A stretch of DNA of 64,000 nt, taken from Voacanga thouarsii (taxonomy: Eukaryota > Streptophyta > Magnoliopsida > Gentianales > Apocynaceae). The DNA lies in the NCBI GenBank assembly GCA_026120185.1, contig JANUWF010001190.1:62001-126000 (forward strand). The letters are read 5' to 3'. The position numbers and the translations under genes were made by a program. Under the pieces are notes generated by a model, which saw only the letters and a program-made list of their open reading frames with translations, was not told the DNA's origin and made no database searches. This document shows, piece by piece, positions 1-10,892 of this stretch. How positions within the stretch are numbered: position 1 is the first letter of the stretch; the number at the start of each line of letters is the position of its first letter.

Positions 1-37
1 CATAGTGGGTGTCAAATATGTTTTCCTCTTTTGGCAG

Positions 38-91
38 GAATATTTAATCGCAAAGTGGAACCACGACTTATTGTACTGGCAGTCTAGTTAG
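38..91 (+). other. possible terminal exon or exon remnant of an upstream gene
   Basis: A pyrimidine-rich stretch ending in CAG precedes position 38. From there a short frame encodes about 17 residues and stops with TAG at 89-91. A second frame through the same bases reads on to about 160 with one internal TAG. That fits either a last exon or a decayed one. Too little is visible to name a gene. Confidence 0.2.
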
Positions 92-904
92 CTGATTATG
101 TTTACTTTGAAGCCATTTTCAGAAAATTGCATGCACAAACTGCTGATTTTCACGGATAAGGTATTTCCTGAAGGAGACAGCTTGAGGATGAGGTAAAAGT
201 TGTCTCTCTGTATTGTTTGAAATCCTCTCTATTGCTGTTTATATTGATTCAGATTGTTATCTCATTCAGATTGTTCTTTTCATCTATCCAGATCACTATA
301 GAAAATCAAAAGAAAGAAATAAAAAGGTATTTTGAGTAACTCCTTAATTCTATTTTCCCGACTCTGTAGTGACTCATCTTATGTTGTCAGCCTTAGCTGA
401 GATACAGTTAGATAAGGAACCAAAACTTTCTCCATTTTGGATATTGATTTAACATTTCTGTATAAGAAGAAAATGACAAGAGCTCAGGGGAGTAGATTGA
501 TATTATTCGTGTATGGTGTTTAAACTCTTAAACTTTTATCACGTTTCTTGGAATATCTGCCAAGAACCTTGCTTCATTTATTCAAAAAACGTTCCAGACC
601 AGAATGTTGGCTGGATTAAACCTGAAAATTAAATATTTCTGGATACTGAACTTTATTGGCAATCAAGAAATTTTATTTCGTAGAATATTATTAAATAGAG
701 GGTTTAAGATGTAGACTGAAAGCAGATGATGGTGGTTCACTAGAAGCTGCTTTAGCTTCAATAATGGACTGGCCAAGGAATGTCAACCTACAGAATACGC
801 AACCATAATCAGTTGATCAGCTCACTATGTCATAGACCCCTTATGGAGTTATCTTACCCTTTTTTTTTATTTTTTGGTAATCAAAATGTAAAATATTCAT
901 TGAC

Positions 905-1166
905 AACAAGATGAGAGAAAAATGCTTGCATTGGTAAGGGATGGAGGAAAGATAGGTTAGACATAGTTAGGGGCAGGCTTGAAACGATATGGAGGGAAGC
1001 GATTAGAAGAAATATGTCTCTGTTAGATTTGGATGAAAGTTTGACGGTGGATAGAAAGAAGTGGAGGACAAAGATTCATGTGAATAACCACACATAGTCC
1101 TGTATTGGTTCATGTAGCCGATCCCAAGTTTCTTGGGATTGAGGCTTAGTTTTGTTGTTGTTGTAT
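905..1166 (+). mobile_element. 3' end of an RTE-type LINE, 5' truncated
   Basis: The sequence decodes, with breaks, to the C-terminal tail typical of plant RTE-clade LINE polyproteins (LDIVRGRLETIW, then RRNMSLLDLDE and DRKKW). A short untranslated tail follows and ends in repeated TTG triplets near 1147-1166. A related 3' end occurs at 60225-60417. No reverse transcriptase core remains, so this is a dead fragment. The clade assignment rests on the TTG-repeat tail and remembered family wording. Confidence 0.7.
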
Positions 1167-3048
1167 CAAAATGTATAGTATAGTATTGATAAAAAAGAGA
1201 ATGTACAAGGGTGTGTACTTGCTAATAGCCACAAATACCTAAGTATAGCTATCAACTAGTATTACAAAGCAAAAGATTACCCTCATGTTTTGAACCTTTA
1301 GGAACAAAGATCAAAACAAGTGTACAGAGTTGTCACAGAGTTATCTTTACCTTGTACCCTCATATTTTTAACCTTTTTGTTGAGTTATCTTTGCTCCTAA
1401 ATTTTGGAACATGATCTATAACATCCCTGTTTGGTTCTCTCTTCCAACAATCTCTTTCTTGCTACAGTTGATCCTGTACTTCTTAAGTTAGTTGCCTGCC
1501 TTTCCTTTTGAGGTCACTTTTCCTTTTCCATCAATGACAAAAGTTTGATCAACTGAGTGCAGACATAGAAGAAATGAAATGCTGTCAGTTTTGGTTCTTA
1601 AAAAAGGTTGCTAACTACAAGAATACATATTATCTATCTGAATTGTGAGTGTTTCTTCAGGTGGAAAATGAACATATGGTTTTTTTTTTTGTTTTTGTTA
1701 TGAAATGCATATATGATTACTTGGAGATTATGAAAACAGATACGCCTGTGGTGCTTATGGATGATAAAACATGTATTCAAATATAGCTGTTTCAGGTCTT
1801 GATGTCTGGTCGTTTGCTGACTATGCAGGAATTAATTGATGGAGTTAAGGGATGCAGGTTATATGGATCTCATTGTGTATTGAATCCATTTCCTTTCAAT
1901 ATACTTGTCCTCTGTGGCACACTGTTCAGGTTGGTCCAGATAATTTAGGGTTCTAATCCTGCAGTAGAATGATAGCATTCAATAGAATCCAACATGTATA
2001 TAATGAATTTGATGCTTTTCTGTTAAGTTTTACTTATATGTTGAACCCAAATTAGTAGCAATTAATTTCATAGGTTCTAAATGTTTTGGAATGGATATAC
2101 TTCTCATGCTCTTCACTCCTTCCTGCCGTCCGTTCTTTTTCTATCTCCTTTTATTTTCCTTTCCAGCATTAGGAACCCTCTGTCCCCTTCCTCCACTGCT
2201 CCCCGGGTAGGGGGTGGCGTGGAATGAACTATTTACAACAGTAGGAAATCACTTATTTTGATTCTCTAACTTGAACATCTGTACCTTTTTCGTAGCTGAC
2301 ACCCCATAAAACAGGTTATGGATAGTCTGCCATTTTGGAATGTTACTCCATTATTTGTTTCTGTTCAGACCTTTGTCCATTGCCTTCATGACTTTATATG
2401 TAAGCTTGAAAAAAAAAAAGTCCAATTACGTGGGGTGCAGACCTCATCTTACCGTGGGTAAAATTTGTTGGGTAGTTTGGTGACAATTGGGACTAACAGA
2501 ACGGTACACCAGAGGCTGATACCAATAAGGAATGTTCTGATCTAAATAAATAAACTGAACCAACTATTGAGTACGATGGGCGAGCTTTACAAACTTGAAC
2601 ATGATGCACTTTTTGCCGCACTTTACCTTAAGGGACATTACGTACTTGAAGCTTGAAAAAGTTCTAAAGATTATCTTGGATCTACAACTAAATCTCCAAT
2701 GAATCCATTGGCCAAAGAAAGAAGCCTTGCCCATGTTTACCTCATTGGTTCTCACTTTTACACCGTGCACACATGCCCACTAGATGCCTCTATGGCCTCA
2801 GCGTCCCAAATGACACTGGGGTCATCAAATGCCAGAAAGTATGAAAACTTTGTCAAACCAAATAAAGGAAAGCATCCGCCCAAAATCTTGCTGATGGTGA
2901 CCTTTATAAATTGCAAAGCTGTTCAAACGGTGGGGCAAAGCAGACTCAAGTGAAATAAGTACAGTGTGATTAAACTCTTACACGAGTGACTGCCTCTCTC
3001 CTATAACTGATTTGAACGGCCTGGGAACATCACCTCTTATAGAAACAA
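1167..3048. other. intergenic, no supported gene
   Basis: Only short open frames occur, without recognisable motifs. A small exon-like interval with splice-like borders lies near 1796-1858 but joins nothing. No tRNA or other RNA gene was recognised. Confidence 0.5.
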
Positions 3049-3410
3049 CAAGCGAGGTGAGTGCACTTGGGCATAATTCAGTAATTTTGGTTTTCAAGTT
3101 AGGCATGCGATTGTAGGTTGATGGGCGTAAAATTGAATCTCACTTGAATATCTTGAAAATTGAAATCGAACGAAAGTTGAATTATTGTGATACATTTCGT
3201 GATTTATTTAGTCTATTTAGATCAAGAAATTTCGATTAGTATATCTACGTGTAAAAGAGTGTCATCTAAAAAGCGAGGTGAGTGAGATGGTGTGAATACG
3301 ATTATTGTGAGATCGAATCAAAATTGAATTATTGAGACACAGTGTGGTAATTTATTTAATTTATCTAGATTAAGAGATTTCAAACTATACATTTACTTGT
3401 GAATACGATT
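3049..3410 (+). repeat. imperfect tandem duplication, two units
   Basis: Two neighbouring units (about 3049-3240 and 3271-3410) both start with AAGCGAGGTGAGTG-like sequence. Both continue through a TTGAATTATTG motif and a GATTTATTTAGT-like block ending in AAGAAATTTC or AAGAGATTTC. The copies differ by many substitutions and indels, so the duplication is old. The following 500 bases hold no supported gene. Confidence 0.5.
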
Positions 3411-3910
3411 AGTGTATAATTTTTTATTTTTTTTAAATGTATGTGTAGTTGAGATTTTTAAATTTCACCGTATTACTGGTACTGATATGTTTTCTAAAAA
3501 CTGTTATCAGGCGAGGTTTTAAACTGAAAGTTGGACTGTGTGGCTTGATGATCCGAGTGTCAGTTGAATGGATTTGTCTTTTTCTCTTGAGCCAAAGCTT
3601 GCCTTGCTTGACTAGCTTAGCTTCATTTAGCAAAAAAGAGTAGCTTAGCTTCCTTGTGAGTGAGTTTATTATCCAAGACTTCTTCCCGACTAGAAAGAGG
3701 TGAAGCTGAAACAAGCTAAAAGGAAAGATCGAACTCGGAAACATTCTTGTCCTTATGTTGCCTCGTGGAGTTCCCTTCTCTTTTCAATCTTTTTCTTTAA
3801 CAAAAGCACTGGAAGTGGTTATGTTTTCCCTGTATTCAGAAGAGCTCATCTAATTGAACTCTAGTCTAGAGATGCTTTTGAAAACAAAATTTCTTTTGTC
3901 TAACTTTTTA

Positions 3911-4155
3911 CTCCCTCTGTTTAATAATATAAATTATTAGAAATTATTTTTATTGTCTCAAATTATAAATCATTAAAAATTATTATTATATTTTTATCCT
4001 TATTTATTATTTTATTTCTCTCTCTTTTTTCTTTTATTTATAAAATATTTAAATATGAATATATTAAGAAAAAAAAAAATAAAGTTACATTATTTTTAAG
4101 AATCTTAATATGTGTAAAATTAAGTTTAACGACTTATATTATAAGCCGGAAAGAT
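3911..4155. mobile_element. Stowaway-like MITE
   Basis: The left end CTCCCTCTGTTTAATAATAT matches, as an imperfect inverted repeat, the right end that reads ATCTTTCCGGCTTATAATAT on the other strand. TA dinucleotides flank both ends (3909-3910 and 4156-4157), as expected for Tc1/Mariner-related Stowaway elements. It is about 245 bp, AT-rich and non-coding. Confidence 0.55.
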
Positions 4156-4717
4156 TACATTTTTCCTTTACAGGTTTGGAAGATCAAAAGAAAAGGAAAT
4201 CAGATTCTAAATGTGCAGCCAAACAACGTTCTTTAAACATTGTTAATTATCGGTAAAGGCAACCTTTTGGCAAAGAACAGAGGGATTTACCTAGCGTTGG
4301 GATTATTAGGCAGAAGAGGGAGTGTTAAATTGGCTGTAGCAGAGAGTCGAGAAGCCCAATGCTGAGACAGGCAAATAATTTGTGACAATTACGAGACGAG
4401 GGGGATGAGAGAGGTGCAAACTTCGAAATACATGCTCTTTTTCCTCCTCCTTCGAAAAATAACGGCTGCAAAAAGCACTCTTTTTTTTTTTTCTAACTTT
4501 CAATCATTCTCTTGTTTTGTCTTTCTTGACTAAAGTGACTAAACTTTTTCCTATAATTCTTTTCAAGACCATCCAAATCAAATTATTCACTGCACTCAAA
4601 AAGTTCTTTCTTTTCCGCCCTCCCTACTTGGACACAACTACACTTAACGTGGGTATTTCTTTCTCAATCATCCCGATGCATAAGTACTCCTATTCTACCG
4701 ATGCATAAATTTTCAAC
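4156..4717. other. intergenic, no supported gene
   Basis: Short open frames on both strands show no family motifs or splice context. Nothing else was recognised. Confidence 0.5.
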
Positions 4718-5021
4718 ATTCCTTCCGTTTTAAAATATTTATTTATGAAATATTTTATACACAGATTAAAAATATTAAAAATAATACAATAATTTAAATA
4801 AAATTTTTATTCTACTCATATTAAAAATATGATAGTTATTGATTGGTAAAAATTTTTAAGAAGTAATAAAAAAAAATTTAAAAAATTATACAGTTGATTT
4901 AGAATAAATAAAGATAAAATAAGAAGAAACTAATCATTATTTCTAAAAATATCTACATGAACAAGTATTTTGAAACAAAACAAAAAAATTTCATAAATAA
5001 ATATTTTGAAACGGAAGGAAT
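4718..5021. mobile_element. Stowaway-like MITE, family A copy 1
   Basis: The ends form a strong inverted repeat: ATTCCTTCCGTTTTAAAATA on the left and, from the other strand, ATTCCTTCCGTTTCAAAATA on the right, continuing through ATTTATTTATGAAAT. The AT-rich interior resembles the elements at 16363-16633 and 62915-63185, so the three form one dispersed family. The target TA is clear only on the right. Confidence 0.6.
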
Positions 5022-6052
5022 ATTATTTATATTACCGAATATTCTTATTTATTTAATAATAAAATAAAATAAAATATGTAATATCTTTTTAAATCAAGTG
5101 ATAAAGTCCTTTCTCTAACAAACTAAGAATTCATTCTGACTATTTTATTTGTCACGAATACAAAATTAATTTCATTTTAATTGTTGTATACATCGTGATT
5201 ATAAATTTAAAACCATATAATAAAAATTACTTGTATTTTTTATATAACAAAATATATTTTAAGATAAATTTTAAATTCGATCTACTGTATATTAAAATCA
5301 AAACGTTACTTTTTTTAAAATTTTGCAAGATAAGCTTGTATTGGAGTCCCTTTTAGCTTCGAGGATAAACTTACGGGATCAAATTAAAAAGCAAAATAAA
5401 TAAACAAAGGTTGGGCAGCGTATTTCACCGCCCTAAGCTGGGGTACTTCATCCGCGGGTCCCTTTAAAATCTGTGTCGGGAAACCTGCACGCCACCCGCT
5501 GTGGCCGCGCGTGCTTCATATGCATGCAAAGAATCATCAAATTATCCAATTTATGTACATTTGCATAGAAGAATATTGGAGAATAATGCATTTTGAAATG
5601 GTCTAATTAATTTTTGGATGCATATAAACAAGTATCAAAACAGAAGAAACACCTCGAGAGAAACTAGTCCCTCCCTCCCCCAGGATGCTAGAATTTGCTT
5701 GTAACTTGGAAGAATTATAAATGATGTACTACAAATTTTCATGATCATGCTGTAGTGGAAAAGAAAGAGTTGTGTCACAGAAGAACTCCATTGTTAGAAA
5801 CCAAGAAGCATGGTTCTCAAACTTGGTCTGAAAATCAAGAATTCCAAAACCAAGGACATATGTAGCAAGTAAACTAGACTGATGGACACTCCTGCAGTTC
5901 TTGGAGGTTTATAATTTATTTGCTCAAGGACATTAGGCAGATGATTCTTAGTACTAGTAGTAAAAAGCTAGTCACAATATGGATCCTAAAGTACTGAATA
6001 CTCATAAGGCAAATCGAAACATTTGTGTTAGACACAGAAACAAACTATAATT
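5022..6052. other. 3' flank of WUSCHEL, no separate gene
   Basis: The first 350 bases are AT-rich. The part nearest 6052 is probably WUS 3' untranslated sequence and downstream DNA. No second coding region is supported. Confidence 0.5.
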
Positions 6053-7561
6053 TCAGGGGGCATTGGGGGACCTGCAGCCTCCATAGGAGTTGAGAGTAAG
6101 CTCAAGAGAAGCCCGAGAACAACCCATATTATTATCAGGCTGGTACCAGTTGCTCATGTAGTAGCTCTCTGTTTCTTGCTTCATGTTGCAGAAGCCCCCT
6201 GAGACATTCTCTTCATGCATGGGGAACAGAGGGAGGGTTTCCAGCTCTTGGACCTGATCATCATGTTCTTCTTGCTCTTCATCATCAAGGGTTTCAATAT
6301 CATAGCTCTTTTTCTTGTCCAGAAAAGGATATGACGAGGAAGCATCATGAACCCCAGCCCACATAAAGTTGTGAACCACAGATCCACCGCCATTGCCGCC
6401 CGGTGATATGGAACAGTCCTGAACGTGTCGGTCGAGAATATGTATATATAATCATATATAATTGTCAAATGTAAAGACTCCCAGATTGTTGGTAAATATG
6501 TCAGTTAGCACAAATAGTTAATGCACGCAAGCAAGATTGCTTACTCCAAAAAGTGCATAATTGAATACAAAAAGGTGTTGAACTTTTGTTCATTTACATG
6601 AAAAAACTGGTGACTCCAGAATTTGTCTTTTGCTTGGCCTGAAACTCGTGAACATTTCTTTTAACTTCCCTGTCATATTTTCTTTGTTTCTTTATGCGAA
6701 ATTCTGGAATCATACACAGGGCGGTTTATGTTTAGCAAATGCTTAAAATATAGGGAAATAAATGGCCGAGGTATTAGAGAAATAGGGCTGGGAAGAGCAT
6801 GGTCTTCTCCATATTTGCTGAGGGACTCGACAAAAAACATGTTTCAGGGCTTAACTTTGAGGTTAATTTTTTAAACTCACCCTAAAGCTCTTCTCCATGG
6901 CCAAAGATCCATAGCTATAGTTCCCCATCTGGTTGAAAACATTCAGACCATGTGAGGAAACTGATGGAGATGGTGCACCTGCAAAAAACAGAAGGAAAGA
7001 AAGAAGGATTCACTATAGAAACCTTCAAGATTTTAATAGATGCATGCAAATGCTGTATCTAGAAGGAGCGGTAGGTAAGAGTGCTATTTGGGGGAGAGAA
7101 AACAGAGGGAAGAAAATAAAAAGTCATGGCATGGGAGAAGGAGGGCAGTTAGATATTGAGAAAGAACCTGCAGAATTGAAGGTTGGGCACTTGCTGTAGA
7201 TGGGATCTTCAGATCTCCAAACACCAGCTCTCTGCATGGGAATCTCAGTGGTAAGGCGTTTTTTCTGCCTCTCGCGAGCTTTATGGTTCTGAAACCAATA
7301 AAAGACGTTCTTGCCTTCAATCTTGCCGTACTGTCTCAACTTCGCTGAGATTTTCTGAATCTGTTCAGCAGATGGAGACCTAACTCCATTGTTGTAATAA
7401 AGATCCTTCAAGATCCTTATCTGCTCAGTGGTGGGAGTCCACCTTGTAGTGCTTTGCCTGCACAGGAAACTGCTTTTGTTACTGCCACCAATACCATCTT
7501 CGTTTTGTTGCTGTTGCTGTTGGTGAGGATGGTTTTGCTGTTGTAGTTGTTGAGGTTCCAT
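6053..7561 (-). CDS. WUS: WUSCHEL homeodomain transcription factor, three exons
   Basis: Exons on the minus strand are 7561-7168, 6978-6881 and 6418-6053, all with GT-AG introns. They join in frame to 285 codons plus stop, close to the roughly 290 residues of Arabidopsis WUS. Exon 1 holds a Gln/His-rich leader and the whole WOX homeodomain, from [12 protein letters not shown] through [18 protein letters not shown]. Exon 3 has an acidic stretch ([11 protein letters not shown]), the WUS box TLPLFPMH and a C-terminal EAR-like LELTLN motif. The WUS box and EAR motif recruit TOPLESS corepressors in this family. WUS is a nuclear regulator that keeps shoot stem cells undetermined. The start is the first Met of the Gln-rich leader; a longer upstream frame lacks family similarity. 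The WUS box plus the EAR motif favour WUS over other WOX members. The gene appears intact. Confidence 0.93.
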
Positions 7562-8918
7562 GACAGGAAATTTGATCAAACAAGAAGAAAACAAAGGGAA
7601 GCAAACAAAACAACCGGAGAGAGACAATTTAAGAAGAGATCAGAAAGAGTGAGAAAGAGTTAGTTTGTGGAGATTGCATGAGAGAGAGAGAGAGGGGTAT
7701 AAAAAGGTGGGAAGGAGTGAGAAGGGAGCTGGGCACATGGAGGTGATAAAGAGAGGAAATCAGAGTGATATCTGGAGGAGAAGGACTGAAGTTGACAGAG
7801 CGAGGATAACAAAAAGGAAGGGACAAAAGAGGGACTAGAAAGAGAAGGATACAGAGGTCTGAGTTGCTTGAATGAAAAGGCAAAACAAGATATGAATGAT
7901 TACTATTAAGATTGAAGAAAAAAAAGTATCCAAAACAATGAGGAATGATATGATATATTGCTTGATTGGAAGTAAAAGAAAGTTGAGCTTCTGAATGAAT
8001 GAAATGAGAAGATTGGCTTTTCTTTGATTTACTTGTAAAGAAAAGAGAAATCATTGGTATTTTTACAAGGGCTGCATGAACCAACTTGTAAATGGCTACA
8101 TAAAACTCTAACCCTTCTCTGCCAATGTTAATCTCCATGCCCAGAAGCAAGCATGGTGGTGGAATGGACGAAAAGAAAATACAGTACCAGTGCAGAAACC
8201 TAAGCCTAAACTGCTCTCTATATAGTCATTAAACTGCAGTCCAGCAGATGTGGTGAGGTCTCATTGATGATCATAGCACCAAAAAAAGGCTTGTATGAGG
8301 AGTTTCAGATCATAGTAGGTCTTGCCCAAAAAGAAGGTTGTCTCTGTTAGTATTTGGGATAATTAATCCTGATCATTAAGTTGATAGACAGAAGAAAAAT
8401 ATATTATTCCTTCTTGTTCTTGGAGAGTTTTAGTTTGCTAAAAATGGGAAGCAAAGGAGAGAAGAATACTTCTTTAATGAAGGTTTACACTTAATTATCC
8501 TTATTTAAAGGGTACCCAAAGGGAAGAAAATTGTCTGATGTCTATGGAATTTTCATTTTGTTTTTCAAATTAGCTTTGAAATTAAAGAAAACGGCTTTCA
8601 TTTCTCCAACCATAAACATCATTAAAGATATATATTAATGTCCCCCTTTTTTTAATATTTCCTTTTCTATCTTAGACTAACAAAAGTAGGTCTAAGGCAC
8701 ACATTTATTCTTCTATATTGTCTCATCCCTTTATGGTTTTATTTAATTTTGCCATCTATAATTGCTTATTTGTATGAGGGAACAAAATGGTAGCCTCTTG
8801 CCAAAGATATCCTATTTGCCATAGAGGACGTGGCTCATATTAGTTTATACATAACAACTTCCTGAAATCATAACTCTAAGATTTGTATTCTTTTAAAATA
8901 TATAACATACAACACATC
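7562..8918 (-). promoter_or_regulatory. presumed 5' leader and proximal promoter of WUSCHEL
   Basis: On the coding strand this is pyrimidine-rich, with a CT run opposite the GA repeat at 7680-7694, typical of plant 5' leaders. A 173-codon open frame on the same strand is low-complexity (Ser, Leu, His and Phe rich) and I do not regard it as coding. I cannot place a reliable transcription start or TATA box. Confidence 0.35.
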
Positions 8919-9196
8919 CTTCCTCCGTTCTAAAAAGAATGTCAATCTAACAAATAGCACATAAATTAAGGAATTGTTAAAACTTATATAATTATAATGA
9001 AAATGACTATTATATCCCTGAATAAAAGTAAACCTTCATTAATTAGATTGAAAATATACACATATTTAATGAGTAGTTGAAGGAGGGGTAAATTAGGAAT
9101 ATATGTAATAAATGTATTACTTATTTGTAAAATTGACAAGTATTTTGGTACAACGAAAGTAGAAATTTTTGACATCCTTTTTTAGCATGGAGAGAG
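8919..9196. mobile_element. Stowaway-like MITE, different family
   Basis: The left end CTTCCTCCGTTCTAAAAAGA is matched on the opposite strand by the right end CTCTCTCCATGCTAAAAAAG, followed on both sides by ATGTCAA. A TA follows the right end. The interior is AT-rich and non-coding. It lies about 1.4 kb upstream of the WUS start codon. Confidence 0.5.
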
Positions 9197-10286
9197 TATA
9201 ATATAAGTTTTAAACACAATAATTAATAATAAACAAAAATTGAATTATATAAATATTAAAATACATTATCCAGAGATAATAACAATGGGTTTCACTAGCT
9301 ATCCCATTATATACTTTTCTCTTTTATATTGCATAAAACATATTGTAGAATGACATAAATTCTTGAAAAGGATATGTAAGTGCTCTTTGAAAACAAACTT
9401 TGTAGGCAATAATATGGAAATCAAGTGGAAACGATCCAAAGGTAATACATTCATTTTCATTCATTGCTTTATCAGCTCAAATTATTCTCTCATTTCTAAC
9501 TTACTAATATCTTGAATTATCTGTCTCTTTATTAAGAAATTAAAATTTAACATTCTAAATTTATCTAATTTAATAGTGTTCTATTTTTCAAATATATTAA
9601 ATATTTATTTCCCAATAAGTGATTCCGTTTAAATAGCAGGAGAGAAAGAAGTTAGTAAAATTTTGAAATTTGAGTACTTCTTAAGAGAGAGAGAGAGAAT
9701 TAATTAAATTTTAAGGGTATTAATGAAAGAAAATATTTAATTAATTAAAAAAATATACTTATTTTAATATCCGCGTAATCAGTTAAATGAGATAGATAAT
9801 TTATAACGGAATGAGTAGTATAATTCCATGAACAAACCTAGGCAATCAATTGGCCTCGGAGTATGTTTATGCACTTTGATTCAAAATTTGTTTATTGATG
9901 ATATAATGATGCAAAAATTGTAACCATTGTCTTCCTTGTTGCCAAGTGCAAAACAATAAGTTAGTTGCAAGTTTTCTCTTAAATATTATAATTGATATAT
10001 CTATTTATAATTAATGAATATTTTATTTTAATTTAACATAAAAACTTAAATAAAAATTTCATTATAAAAAAAGTATCATGTCTTACTTTTATCAATTAAA
10101 GAGGTTACTAGTATATGACTTATGGGTTAGTATAAACTCGTATTCCTTAATAACGTGGTTAGTTGTATGATATTCAAATAAAAATGTGTTTTATGTTAAA
10201 AAAGCCAATATTAATTATATTTTAATCTAAAATAAAAATATAAACATCCAATCCTAAACGAAAAGATTATTATATTATTATAATAA
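9197..10286. other. AT-rich intergenic DNA, no supported gene
   Basis: Very AT-rich, with short GA and homopolymer runs such as GAGAGAGAGAGAG near 9686. No coding, RNA or terminal-repeat structure was recognised. Confidence 0.5.
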
Positions 10287-10295
10287 ACTTTTTAG

Positions 10296-10883
10296 GGAGA
10301 GACTAAATCCACGCCATTCTAACCTATATCTATACTCTTATCTATTAATATTTATTAATTAGATAAATGTGTCCTTCTCCTATATATTCTAATTATAAAA
10401 TCTTCTTATTTCAATTTTCTTTTGTTTAAACAAAATTATATATTTTGAGTAAACATCAAACTAATCTAAGTACATACAATTATATACGAATTAAATTGTT
10501 GAAAATAATGATTTGTACAAGAATTAAAAATCATATATTTATCATATATTGAAGGTTTTATTTTTTATTTTTATTTTTCTTTCATACTTTGTAAAACTTG
10601 TTAAAATATATAATAAGTATAATATAGGATCCCATTTGATTAAAAAAATAGAGACTACTGGGAAGGCACGTTAAGAGTTAAAAATATAATTAATAATTGT
10701 TCAATTTTTATTAATTATTTGTTATTGAAATAAGTAATCTACATATACACACAAAAAAAAAAAAAGTGACATAGTTGATTAGAAATAAGAATAAAAAAAT
10801 GACACATTTGTCCAATTGATAAATATTACTAATAGATAGAAATGTGAATTTAAATTAGAGAGGTGTAGATTTAATTCTTCACT
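10296..10883. mobile_element. Mutator-like MITE with 9-bp target duplication
   Basis: A direct repeat ACTTTTTAG borders the element on both sides (10287-10295 and 10884-10892). Inside, about 75 bases at each end form an imperfect long inverted repeat: left GACTAAATCCACGCCATTCTAA, and right, from the other strand, GAATTAAATCTACACCTCTCTAA. The arms continue into matching ATAAATGTGTC and ACAAATGTGTC blocks. Long terminal repeats plus a 9-bp duplication fit Mutator-like non-autonomous elements. There is no coding capacity. Confidence 0.65.
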
Positions 10884-10892
10884 ACTTTTTAG

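Noticed and set aside
2699..2953. 84-codon open frame on the plus strand with an overlapping 68-codon minus frame
   Set aside because: No motif, splice context or codon pattern suggests a protein. Open frames of this length are expected by chance.
7629..8150. 173-codon minus-strand frame upstream of WUSCHEL
   Set aside because: Low-complexity Ser/Leu/His/Phe composition arising from a CT-rich leader. It ends just before the WUS start without similarity to anything known to me.
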